A stretch of 64,000 nt of DNA, from assembly GCA_002118135.1 (NCBI GenBank), contig BDIU01000120.1:1-64000 (forward strand), read 5' to 3'. A model generated the notes under the pieces. The model was given only the letters and a program-made list of their open reading frames with translations, was not told where the DNA came from and did not search any database. The position numbers and the translations under genes were made by a program. The stretch is from Trebouxia sp. TZW2008. Its lineage: Eukaryota > Chlorophyta > Trebouxiophyceae > Trebouxiales > Trebouxiaceae. Shown piece by piece: positions 21,482-32,900 of the stretch (positions are counted from its first letter, which is position 1; each line of letters begins with the position of its first letter).

Positions 21482-22110
21482 CTCGATAAGATCAAAGACT
21501 TATGTTAGCCATCTCAACAGACTCGCGAATAAGCCTCAATCTTCTCGTACTGAACAGATCGTATCATAGGTGCGACACGCACACCAGTCGCGATGCGATC
21601 GACGCGATGCAGACCCAAATTTTACACTGCTAACAACTAACTCGGCATGAGTCATTCGTAGTCATGACGGTTAGTAAGATTACTAAACGTCGCAGCTCGG
21701 CAGCTGAAAGTCACACTGTGCAGGGCTCGCAGTTGCGCAGTTCACGGACAGAACATGTCTGTGGCGACATGCTGTATTCGAAGCTTAGTGCAAGCTCCAC
21801 ATCGAGTTAACATAGTGTAGATGACGTTCGTAGAAAAAGCTCGTTGCGCCAACTCGCTTCAACACCGCACTGCAGCCAGGTTGAACGTGACGTATGCAAG
21901 TTTGTGTCGATGCCAATCGAAGCGCAAGCTCAGCGCAACCTCTGAGGCATTTCTTGTGCCACCGGTCCCCGGTACAGTGTAAGCGCCTTATGAAAGAACG
22001 TTTTCCGCTGCGCCATCGACCGTCGAGGTGCAACTGCAGCCCCGGCGTCGAGGGCGACGTCCGTTCTGCGAAGCTTCTGGCACAACTGACTTCACGTCGC
22101 GTCCGGGCCA
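21080..22110. promoter_or_regulatory. CpG-rich bidirectional promoter region (PYC and 21894 gene)
   Basis: Covers the 412-bp gap between the two divergent start codons (21481 and 21894) and both first exons. CpG is dense (CAGTCGCGATGCGATCGACG), in contrast to the introns. No TATA box or named site could be picked out with confidence. Confidence 0.5.
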
Positions 22111-23500
22111 GAACGGCTCCTGCAACTTTCGATCACACAGGTGAATTTGAACTTGCTAGTTGGCTTTTTTTGGCTCAGCCTGTCAAGCGTCACTGCGACC
22201 TTTGCGTCTTGCCCAGCCATCATATGATGAAGGCTCTATGTCCTGTGAACTAGCAAGCACTTGAACATGTTTTGTGTTGTGACGGTGTTTGGCATGCCTG
22301 TTTTCTGTCCAATTTTGTGCTGCCACACTGCCAGGAATGTGCCTACCAAAGCAAAACGCAAAGTCAGCCTGAAAGAGCGCCTTGGGTCATATGGCTCTGC
22401 TGGCATTGTCAGCTATGGGCTGCTGAACACACTGTACTATGTGTCAGCCTTCTTGTTCTTCTGGACTCAAGTTGCCAAGGTGCCTAGAGGTTGGCCCCTG
22501 CTCTTCATGCCTTCAGCATTACTAACAGCATAAGATCTTTGCTCGTTCTGCACGCTGACTTGCGCACGCTATAGCCATGTTATGTAACAAAGTAGTGCAT
22601 CCTCAAGCATGTAGCGTGTAAATTACACATGTTGTGAGTTTCCAGTGTATGCACAGCCCATGCAGGTGGCACTCCTCTCTCCTGCATGAGTTGTTTTGAG
22701 TCGTGCGCTTCAGCTTTGATCAATCATCACTGGAGATTGTCACACCTTGTGCCCGCTCACATAGCGTGTGCACATGTATGCTGTGGTGACCTTACGCTTA
22801 CTTGTGCCGACTTTCTTGTCTGCATGCTAGGCATGTGTTGGCAAGCTGTTTGTGCTCCATTTGCTGCAGCTGACTGCAGTTTCATCTGAGCAAGGTCATC
22901 TATGCTATTGCAGGCCTTGGTGCAGCAGAGGCAGCCAAGAGATTTGTTGGGGTCATGAGCCTGACATGGGCAGGGAGTCAAGTCACCAAGGTTTGAGCAC
23001 TTTTGCTGAGAGCATGCATGGCGGCGTCTCAGCGCACACTGATCCTTGCCTGTGCTTGCTGGCAAACTGTAGCAGGCAGGTGTAAGTAGACTGTTTCGGG
23101 AACTGTGCATCAAACGATGCCGTTCAACAGCTCTGCTGCAGTGCATGCACTGCCGCAGTAATCATAGGCTGTTAGAATTGACATTTGGATAATGCTGGAA
23201 AACCCCATACTGCCAGTAGACAGCAGCTATGCTGTCTGGAAAAGCTGTGCATGACTTGCTCCAAGATGAAGGCTGAGATTGCTGTGGCTTGACAATTGCT
23301 TTTGAATTCGTTGATTTTGTTTGCAGGTAGCAAGAATAGCTGCAGCACTTGGATTGGCTCCAGCACTGGACAAAGCATGCCTATGGGCTCAACACAAGCT
23401 GCACCTGAAGTCTCAGCGCACGGCGTTGAGCTTGGTCGTTGCAGCCTGCTTGGCAATGGCAGCAACAACTTTTGCAGCAGTCGTGTTGTTGTGGGCTTAA
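21894..23500 (+). CDS. Plastid-type integral membrane protein of unknown function
   Basis: Likely exons are 21894-22027, 22335-22489, 22914-22990 and 23327-23500 (TAA), 179 aa, with consistent phases. The first exon is the least certain: it was chosen because its donor gives the needed phase. It encodes a Ser/Arg-rich N-terminus typical of a transit peptide. The core reads VSLKERLGSYGSAGIVSYG, then a hydrophobic span LNTLYYVSAFLFFW, a second (FVGVMSLTWAGSQVTKVARI), and a C-terminal span ending ATTFAAVVLLWA. This pattern (KERLGSYG...YGLLNT...WAGSQVTK) recalls uncharacterised chloroplast proteins of land plants from memory; no function is known to me. TGTAA, the usual algal poly(A) signal, lies at 23614-23618. 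Confidence 0.75.
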
Positions 23501-23902
23501 TTTCATGGCAGGCTCCAGCATTGCATTGAGTGACAGTACTAGTCGTCTTTACACTTGTGAACCAAAAGTGGCATGTATATGTCAGTTGCAAGCTGACATG
23601 CTAAGCAGCTCTATGTAATAAGCTCAGTAATGCTGGCATGCAGCAATGTACTGTAGAAAGGCTGTCGAATGAAGCACAAATTGCAGCGTAGTGCTATTTT
23701 CGAAAGCATGCGTTACGGAAGGTGCTCCGAGACCAGCCGTCGCTCCGAGCAGGCAAGTGCCACTACGCAAGCAAGCTGCGCTTTGCGCGGAGTTGAGGCC
23801 CTCGGTGCGCTGTCAGTGTTGACATTCCCACGTTGTCACAGACTTGCCATGTGATTTTTGCAAAGTCCGGGCCACTGTTGATTCGTACTCTCGCCGGTGT
23901 GC
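23501..23902. promoter_or_regulatory. Intergenic region with CpG-rich NVL promoter
   Basis: After the upstream gene's poly(A) region, CpG density rises from about 23690 (GTTACGGAAGGTGCTCCGAG, CCGTCGCTCCGAGC) and continues into NVL exon 1. Confidence 0.45.
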
Positions 23903-26900
23903 ATGACGCCAAAAAGCGCAGATAAAGCTCAGCGATCGCCAAGAACTGGACCTTACCTGTTAGACAGACTGATTGTGCCGCGCATAGAAAGCTTTGCCCA
24001 GAACAACGATTACACCGACATCGAGGCGGTGGCAGACTACTTGCGCGGAGCGTACAGAGAGTACCAGCGTCATAAGTTGGGTCCGTTCCGAAGCCAGGTC
24101 GCTAAGGCTGTTCAGCACATCCAGCAGAAAGGCGGTGTCGACAAGCAAGAGATTCAGCTGCAGGTCGAGTGTCTAGCACTGCATATGCTCACTGTCTGCA
24201 AGGCTGCTACTGAACTGCTTGATACGTCTGTGCACAGCGTAGTAAGCATTGCAAGATTTGCTGTACATCATGGTGATTGTGACTTCCATGACTCTGCTAT
24301 GTGCATTCAGAAGCAGTCAATTGCCTCAAATCGCTCTGTCCAAATGCATTTTGTATCAATGCAAATGAACCCTCAACTCAATCATGTTTTGGTTCATCGT
24401 TGCTTTTGAACCATCTCTATACTGGTAACCACATCAGGCAAGCTCAACGGATGCAATACACACCTTTCATGGGTCTGATTACTGACAGGCTGCATGCTGG
24501 TAACCACATGAGGGAAGCTCAATGGATGCAATACACACCTCTCATGGGTCTGATTTCTGACAGGCTGCAGAGGAGAGGCATTTACAATCCAGGCTTGCAG
24601 GAAACCCCTCAGCAGACAGCACCAACAGCAGCGCATCAGACAGTGACGACAGCACCGGCAGCAGCAATGCAGAGCTCGACTCAGACTTGGGCGCTGACCT
24701 GGATCTGCATGTGGACAACACCATTCTGCAAGCTGCTAAGCAGCAGCATATGAACAGCTCCCTGCTCAGCATGTACTCAAGCCCAGCCCCTGGAGTGCCC
24801 TCTGTGCCTAGTGCATCTAACTTGGTGTCTCAAGAAGTGCAAGCCAGCCAACGAGCTGCTGCTGCTGCTGCTACTGCTGCTCCTGCTGGTAGTGCTGTTG
24901 GTGCTGGTGCCGGCATTGACACGCCTGCTTTTGCTCCTCCACAGGTCTGTTTGTGAGGCAATTAGGAGCCCAAGCTCTGTGTGGTCTTCATCTGCCGTCT
25001 GACATCTTGTGATCAGCTTTGATTGCATAGCACTTGTAATGTTTGCGCACGCTACGTAGATATGTATCACAGCACTGCTTATCAAGTGATGTATCTGTAC
25101 ATGCCTTCAATTGTAAGACAGGCACGCTAAACAGGCTCAGCAGGCCCGGCTAAGTACGTGCTGGAGCAGTTAGCTGTCTTCAACCAGTTTGGTCTTGTGT
25201 TAAACTGAACTCATACTGAATGTGAAGGGTGGAGAGACCTTATACACAGCTGTCTGCCAAGCGTCTCTGGGTTTAGGCTTGCTCTTGGTGCCTGGCCAAA
25301 CTACACTGAACAGGCAGTCTGTCCTGTGACACGTGTTTTGTGTGATCCAGCCCCCCATGGGTGACAATATGATCCAAGACTGGGCAGCTTGCAGAGAGTC
25401 TTGACTCTGTCATTGCTTCACTTGTCTTGACAGGGAAACCCTTTTGTATGGCTTTACCTGGCAAGATAAAAAAAGCAGTGACAGCATCAGGACCCTTTGC
25501 AAGCTGCCCAGTCTTGATCAATTATTTACTCATAGGACACAGCATCAAAAGAGAGAAAAAGCCATATGTTTTTCATATGCTTCAGCCAAGTTGTGTGCTC
25601 CAATTGGTGAAGACGTTTACGTCATGGTCATCAGTCATTGCCATCAAACTGTGTTGTCAGCGCATGTTTGTACGTAGGCAGGACACTGAGCATACAGAAG
25701 AGTTGATCTGTTACATGCTGAATTGAGGCAGCTTATGCCCCTGCCTTCTTGGTGCATTTATGACTTGCCAAGAGAAACGCTGAAACTGACCATGTTCTTG
25801 TCAGGGTTTGGAAGAGGGTTGGACACAGAGCATGACAAAGAAGAAGACCGGAAGAAGAAACCTGCATCTACATGTCAAGCCTTGCAAGTCGCAAACTGCT
25901 GTGCTTTTCCTGCCACAGGTTGTTGAAGCAGCGGCACGGCGTGCTTTGGCAGCAGAGCGTGCGCAGCAGCAGGCAATTCAAGCAGACCGGCATCACCTCC
26001 CCAAGGGCCTCCTTGATGACTCTGGCCCCTCAACTTCAGGCAAGCCTGCTTTACCTATCATGCTTTGCTGCATAATCATACAGCTATGCTTTGCAACATC
26101 ACTGCAAGGCTTTACACAGAACATTTGGACTGACGCATCAAGCCTGGTTTGGTCACATGCAATGAAGAATGATTTGCAGCGGCCTTGAGCTCAACTGAAG
26201 CTTTTATTTCTCCATTCTGTAGGTGTCTTGAAGTTGTACTGAATAGCTGCCCAAAGAATAGCGCGGGCTTTGGGCCTGCTGCCCTGTCATACACTGCTTC
26301 ATATCGCATTCATTCATTCTCCTTCACGCACTCACTCACTCACTCACTCACTCACTCACTCACTCACTCACTCACTCACTCACTCACTCACTCACTCACT
26401 CACTCACTCACTCACTCACTCACTCACTCAGCAGGCTTAGCTAGGTTCCTGATGGAGCAATCAGCTTTCTCAAACCAGTTCTGTTCTGTGCTAATTCAAA
26501 CCATTTGTACTTCATGTCTGACTGTTAAGGTTGAAGCTGCAGGAACACCTGAAAGGGGACCTGCTGTTGGCAGCAGCACAGCTGCTCAGTACACTACCCC
26601 TGCCATGGCAGGGCCACCGTCAGCTTCTCCATCAGCTGCTGATGCAGCTGCTGATGCAGTGGCTGATCGTAGGGCAAGCAAGCCTGAGACAGGCAGTCAG
26701 AAGCGCGCTCGCAGGGCCCTGGAAGATAACAACAACAAAGCTAGGTACACCCACTTTCTACATCTCCATAGATCATGATTGCCCAGTGAACGGGCTCAAA
26801 GGCATTGTCAAATGCCACTTGCCACTTCTCAAGCTTGCCTTGCATAAAGTCACTGCAGACTGCTATTACATGCTTGGTCGAACTAGACAGCAGCACTCCT

Positions 26901-29900
26901 CAGCAACTCCTGGCCGAATAAATTTGTGAGGGCAAGTCAGTATGTGTGTTTCCTGCTCTTGGTGCAATGACAAGGAACTCATTGGCTGATTGTGTGATGT
27001 CTGGTTTATTTGCAGGGAGACAGCTGCTAAGAGGAGTCGTACAGCCCTGGGCTCCTCCAAACTGCCCTCTGCCATCACTGGTACGCCTCCTTGCCCAAAA
27101 TGTTTTCAGGCAAAGCGCATGATATGTCATGAGGAGTTGACTTGTCCTGATTTAGTGCTCTTGACAGCAATTGGAACAATCGCATTGGAATCAATCAAAA
27201 CGTCCATGTGCAGAAAATTGTTCTCAGGCAACATCGCCCAGGAAGCCTTGTGATTTGACATAATGTGTGGTGCTTGCAGGGCCAAAGCAGGTGACCTATG
27301 CTGATCTGGGGGGCATCAACAGTGTGCTGGATGACATCAAAGAGCTCATTGAGCGCCCTCTGCAGCATCCTGAGGTCAGCACCAACGTCATGTGTGCATT
27401 GCAAATCTTGGAGCACAGTCACAATGCGTCCCTTGCAGATTTGCAAAGCACAATCGCAAACAATGCATGTCATGGATACTCTGCAGCATCCTGAGGCCAG
27501 CATACGCCAAACTCCTGCATGCCTTGCATTGCCTCAAATTTGTCTGAAACTAAACAGTATTATCGCTACGAGCATTATCGCTTGTGATTGACAGCAGCAG
27601 CACAACAGACAGCACAGACAGCTTCAGCATAATCTCAGCTGCAGACACCCTCAGATCCATTCAACTCACCAGCTGAGGCGTACATTCGCTCGCAATTTAC
27701 GTCACAGGGCACAAACAAAGTAAACAGTATCCGGCAAAACCAGAAGCACAGAGACTCACTGCATGCCTTGCAACGCATGTAACGCATTCAATACGACTGC
27801 ATGCCTTATAGGTCTCACAGCACCTTCAGAACTCAGTGGATGCCTTGCAAAACTTGCAGAGCGCTCATTGTCAGGACACGCCTTGCTTTCTCTACAGTAC
27901 ATTCACCATCAATGCATGCCTTGCAAAATTTGCTTGCATGCACAGTTAAGCAGCGGACGACTGTATCAGGGGGTGTGCAATATTTGCATATCTGCAACCA
28001 GCAGCTTGAGTCTGTTGTGATGGCTGTTATGACACTGCTTACTGATGTGCGGCCTTCATGTCTAAACCCTGAACTATGCAATATATGTTGCATCTTCAGG
28101 TGAAGATGATGTTCCAGCATAGTGTAGTGAAACATGCCCTGGACAAACACAGTCACTGTCTGACTTGATTTTGATTGTAGGTGTATTCTTGGCTTGGCGT
28201 GGAGCCTCCTAGGGGCGTTTTGCTGCATGGGCCCCCGGGCTGTGGCAAAACAGCCCTGGCTAACGCTATTGCCAATGAGTGCAACGTGCCCTTCCTCAAA
28301 ATTTCTGCACCTGAGGTTGTTTCTGGCATGTCTGGTGAGTAGTTCATCAGATGCACAGGATTCAGGAAAGGGGGAAAAGTCAGGATCTTACATGTTTAGG
28401 GTAGTCCGTTTTCTTCAGATCTGCGATCAAATGTGTAGACAAGATAGCATCGACTCTCAATGTGGTGCTGTGATGCATTGGAAACATGTTTAATGGACCT
28501 GGTAGTGGCTTCTGGCTGTGCAGCCTTGTGTGACAAGAATGTCTTGCAGCCTTGTGTGACAAAGATGTCTTGGCCAGGGCCAACCTGGTTTGTGATGCAA
28601 AACATGGCAGCCAAAAGCCATTGAGATGGGCTGCATGATGTTATGAAAGGGCCTCAGAGGACTGAAATCACAGGCATGTAGCCGTGTGAAAACATTGGCA
28701 TGTTGCAGTTGGGGCGTGCACGTGTCTTCAGGTTTTGTGGAACAAAGGCACTCATACCTTACCCTTGACTCAGAGAGAGGTTTGATGCGCTGCAGGTGAG
28801 TCAGAAGCCAAGCTGCGGCAGCTGTTCCAAGAGGCTCAGCAGGTCGCTCCCTGCATTGTCTTCATAGGTATGGCCCTCTTCTGTCGTGACTCTACAGCAG
28901 CTGCACGGCACATTGCTTTGTACCACTTATGCTCCTGCACAGCAAACCCACGCACAGCATCCTGTGTTCCTGTGAATTGTTGCAATCAAAATGCAAAACT
29001 TTGCGCGTGCTGCTCAAGACCTGTACAGGCAGCCTGGAGAGGCAGATCATTGCTGCAGCTGACAACCCTTTCTGTACAATCCAAGCCCACAACGTCACTG
29101 TGGTTGCTACATCTTCTTGTGATTGCAAGTTGCAACCCATCGCTGCCAAGGCAGATGCTTTTGAGCCTGACATTCAGCATTGCATACAAAGGGATCTGCC
29201 TGTGATGTGAATGCACCAGGTCTCAGGGGTTCATGACAAAGTATAGCTTTGCTTGTTACTGTAGATGAAATTGATGCTATTGCGACAAAGAGAGAGACAG
29301 CGCAGCGGGAGATGGAGAGACGCATTGTTGCCCAGATGCTGACATGCATGGATGACCTGTCTGCTCCTGTGACCCCAGCACAGACAGACTCACAGACAGA
29401 TGCTGCAGCTGTGGTCAGAGCTGGGCAGGCAAGCAGTGATGCTCAGCAGGCTGATGGTCAAGTGCCTTCAAAACATGTTGTCATCATAGGTGAGACTTGC
29501 CATTACCACTTGAATGATAAAGGTTAGTGAACTTGAGCCGCACTGGTATCTTGAGCATTAGATCATTGTGACACAGACAATGCACAAAGTGATGTTTGTG
29601 GCATGCACCTTAGCACAAACAGCAGCACTGTTCAGTAGCTGATGCAGCTGCTGTCACATCTGCGACACACCTGAGACTGACAGCATGAGATCTGTCTGTA
29701 TAAGGGGTATGCAGGTGTTTGGGTTTTGTATTGATTGCCTTGAATGTTTTTTTCATTTTTTATCTGCTCAGGTTTTAACACTGGCGATCAGGTTTGGTGG
29801 CTGGCCAAAGCGTGTACACTCTCCCTCTCTCTGAGGTGCACAATGCGTCATTGCAGCAAATACAGTGTAAGTGTCTGTGCTTGCCTGAGTTGTTGGATTG

Positions 29901-32900
29901 TGTCTGTAGGGGCAACCAACAGGCCAGATGCGCTGGATCCAGCCCTCAGGAGGGCAGGGCGCTTTGACCGTGAGATTGCCATGAACATCCCTACAGAAGC
30001 TGCCCGTGCCAGAATCTTGCAGGCATGCTTACACCTACAAAGTCCCATGTTTTGGGCTGCCAAATGTGACTTGTGCCTTGCTGCGTATTGCCATTTGAGC
30101 CACACTGTTCTCCTGAGACAATTGTTTGGAGCTCTGTGAGTTTCCAGTCCAGTCATCACCACATGTGTTGTCAGCACTTGTCCTCTGCGACGCTGTGCTT
30201 GGAGGTTTGCATCATTGCAAGGGCGCAAAATTGTCAGGCTGCGCTTGATTCATCAACGATATTAGCAAGATTTTTTTGCCTGTTGACATGAACTCCAGCC
30301 GCTCATGCAGGTGCTGTCAAGGCGCTTGCGGCTGTCTGGAGATTTTGACTTTCAGGGTATTGCAAAGCTGACCCCCGGCTTTGTGGGCGCTGACCTGGCA
30401 GCATTACTCAAGGAGGCAGCCGCCATAGCTGTCACCAGGATCTTCAAACACCTGGAGACGACTGTTGGGCAGCCGACGCCTGCTGGTGCTGCTGCACCCA
30501 GCCTTGTAAATTCACACAGGTGCGGCTGATACATGTTTGAGCACACCCCGTTCGTCGCCCGCATGATCAGGACGTGCTTCTGACACCCCAGGACTTAAGT
30601 AACATGTGCATTCCAGCGCTCAATACACTCTTTGTGAGGCAAGCATCACAGTACAGGTAGCTGTGTAGGTCAGAGTTTGCAGTCAGTCTTAGGTTGTCAC
30701 GTCTTGTTCTTACTCATGACTGTATGGATGTTGTCATACTGCCAGCTGAGGCGTTTGTTTTTGAGGCAGCATGCCTGCTAGTGGCATAGCTGTTTTCAAT
30801 GCTGAATTCAGCAGACTCATTTCATCAGCCTTTGCTGTGGCAGGAAGTGCCAGGCTGTGTTAGTGTATTTGAGCCTTTCATGAAAGCATGAGTCAGTGTT
30901 TGTCATGACATGAGCAGAGAAAGGCCTTTCCTCTATCTGCTTGAGTAGTGAAAAAGGACTGTTCAAGGTTTTCAGGGCATTGGTTCAATATGTCAATCAC
31001 CTGCCACAGCAGTGTTGCCACTTCCTGCCAATTGGGCTTGGCTTGCTGTCGTGGGCAACTGTGATCATTGGGTCCAGGTGTACTGTGTTTTGCGCATTCA
31101 TTCCGCTTGCTAGGCAGGCTTTGGAGTGCGTGGTCCTCAAAGCTGTCAATGAAGCAAAGGCTCACAGGTTTTCTCCTCAGCCACGATGCCAACCTCATGG
31201 GATGGTGATATCCTCAGATCTGCGACATCTCTGCCAAATTCAGCGCCGCTTTCCAGCGCGTGAAACTCCACAACCTGTGCATACTATCAGCTTGTGACTA
31301 GCTGAACTGATGCCGTGTCTGTATAAGGTGGGCCTGTATGCTTGAGTCGATGACTTCATGTACAACATTGTGAAGCACAGACGACTCTCCAATAACAGCA
31401 ATGCTGCTGTGTGTCTGGTCATTCGACTCGAACTTGAGAATTGTCTCACTGCAGTGAGTCTCTCAAGAGCCCTTCTCAGAAGAGCCCTGACAGCCCGCAG
31501 CCCTTAAGCCCTGCACAGCTGGCATCTTGCTCAATCACTCAGCAGGACTTTGAGGAAGCTGTGAAGAAGGTGCAGCCAAGCGTGAGGCGGGAGGGCTTTG
31601 CCACCACACCTGATGTCACATGGCATGATGTTGGCTCACTGGCAGAGGCACTGTTTCTCTTCTTCTCGTCCCCTGTGCCTGGTCTCTTCTTCTACACCAA
31701 CCCAAAAGCCTTGGTCATGGTGTCAATTTCTGTAGCAAGTAGCTGGCCACCAAACCTGATGTCACATGGCATGATGTATGGGTTTGCCAGCATCTCATAT
31801 GCCAGAAAGGTGTTGTCTCAAGCTGCAAGCACTCTATTCACTACGCACCAGTGCAAATACAGCCCAACATGTCAGACCCACAGAAAGCAAGCTGTACTAT
31901 ACAAGGTCTGTCTGTTGACTGCAGATCAGAAAGGAGGTAACCTTTGCCATCTTTCAGCCTATAGCTCATCCAGAGCAGCAGGCTGCCATGGGCCTGGGGC
32001 CGCTACAGGGGTGCTGCTGTACAGCCCTGGCTTCCTTCTGCTGCTTTCTGCCAAGGTTCTCAGGCCACAAAAGGACTGTGCCATATACCACAATGGCTGT
32101 CTGCTGACTGCAGATCAGAAAGGAGTTGTCCTTTGCCATTACTCAGCCCATAGCTCACCCAGAGCAGTACGCTGCCATGGACCTAGGGGCTGCCACAGTG
32201 GTGCCGCTGTACAGCCCGATTGGCTTGAGGTTTCAAGGGCTGTCTATTGATTGCAGATCAGAGAAGAGCTGTCCTTTGCCATTACTCAGCCCATAGCTCA
32301 CCCAGAGCAGTACGCTGCCATGGGCCTAGGGGCTGCCACAGGGGTGCTGCTGTATGGGCCCCCAGGCTGCGGCAAAACTCTGGTCGCCAAAGCCATTGCA
32401 AATGAATCAGGAGTCAACTTCATCTCCATCAAGGTGATCAGCCTTCACTGCAATGCCAAATTTCACGCTGAAAACAACAAACATGAAGAAACAGCACATA
32501 GTACTGGTAGTGCTTTAGATATATGCTCATGTCTGTAGCGCACTTATTTCTTCTCAGCACACATGTTAATGCTGGACTCTGTGCATGTTCAAGTCGCAAC
32601 AGCAGCATTGAGTCAGCAGCATGTGAAACTTCACAGATTCAGAAGAATGTGTACTAGACAGGCTCAGCAAGCCCAGCCAGGTACATCTAGGTATGGTGCA
32701 GTTCCGCAGACTGTGCCTCATCCCTTTCCTGCTGTTTGCTAGGGTCCAGAGCTGCTGAACAAGTATGTGGGCGAGAGCGAGAGAGCAGTGCGGCAGCTGT
32801 TCACAAGGGCTCGTGCAGCCGCCCCGTGTGTCCTCTTCTTCGATGAGCTAGATGCCCTTGCCCCTAGGAGGGGCTCTGATGTGAACCAGTCTACTGAGAG

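Noticed and set aside
31441..32250. 269-codon open frame in the NVL region
   Set aside because: Only its first part (31455-31647) is a real exon. The rest is intron with decayed exon copies that happen to stay open.
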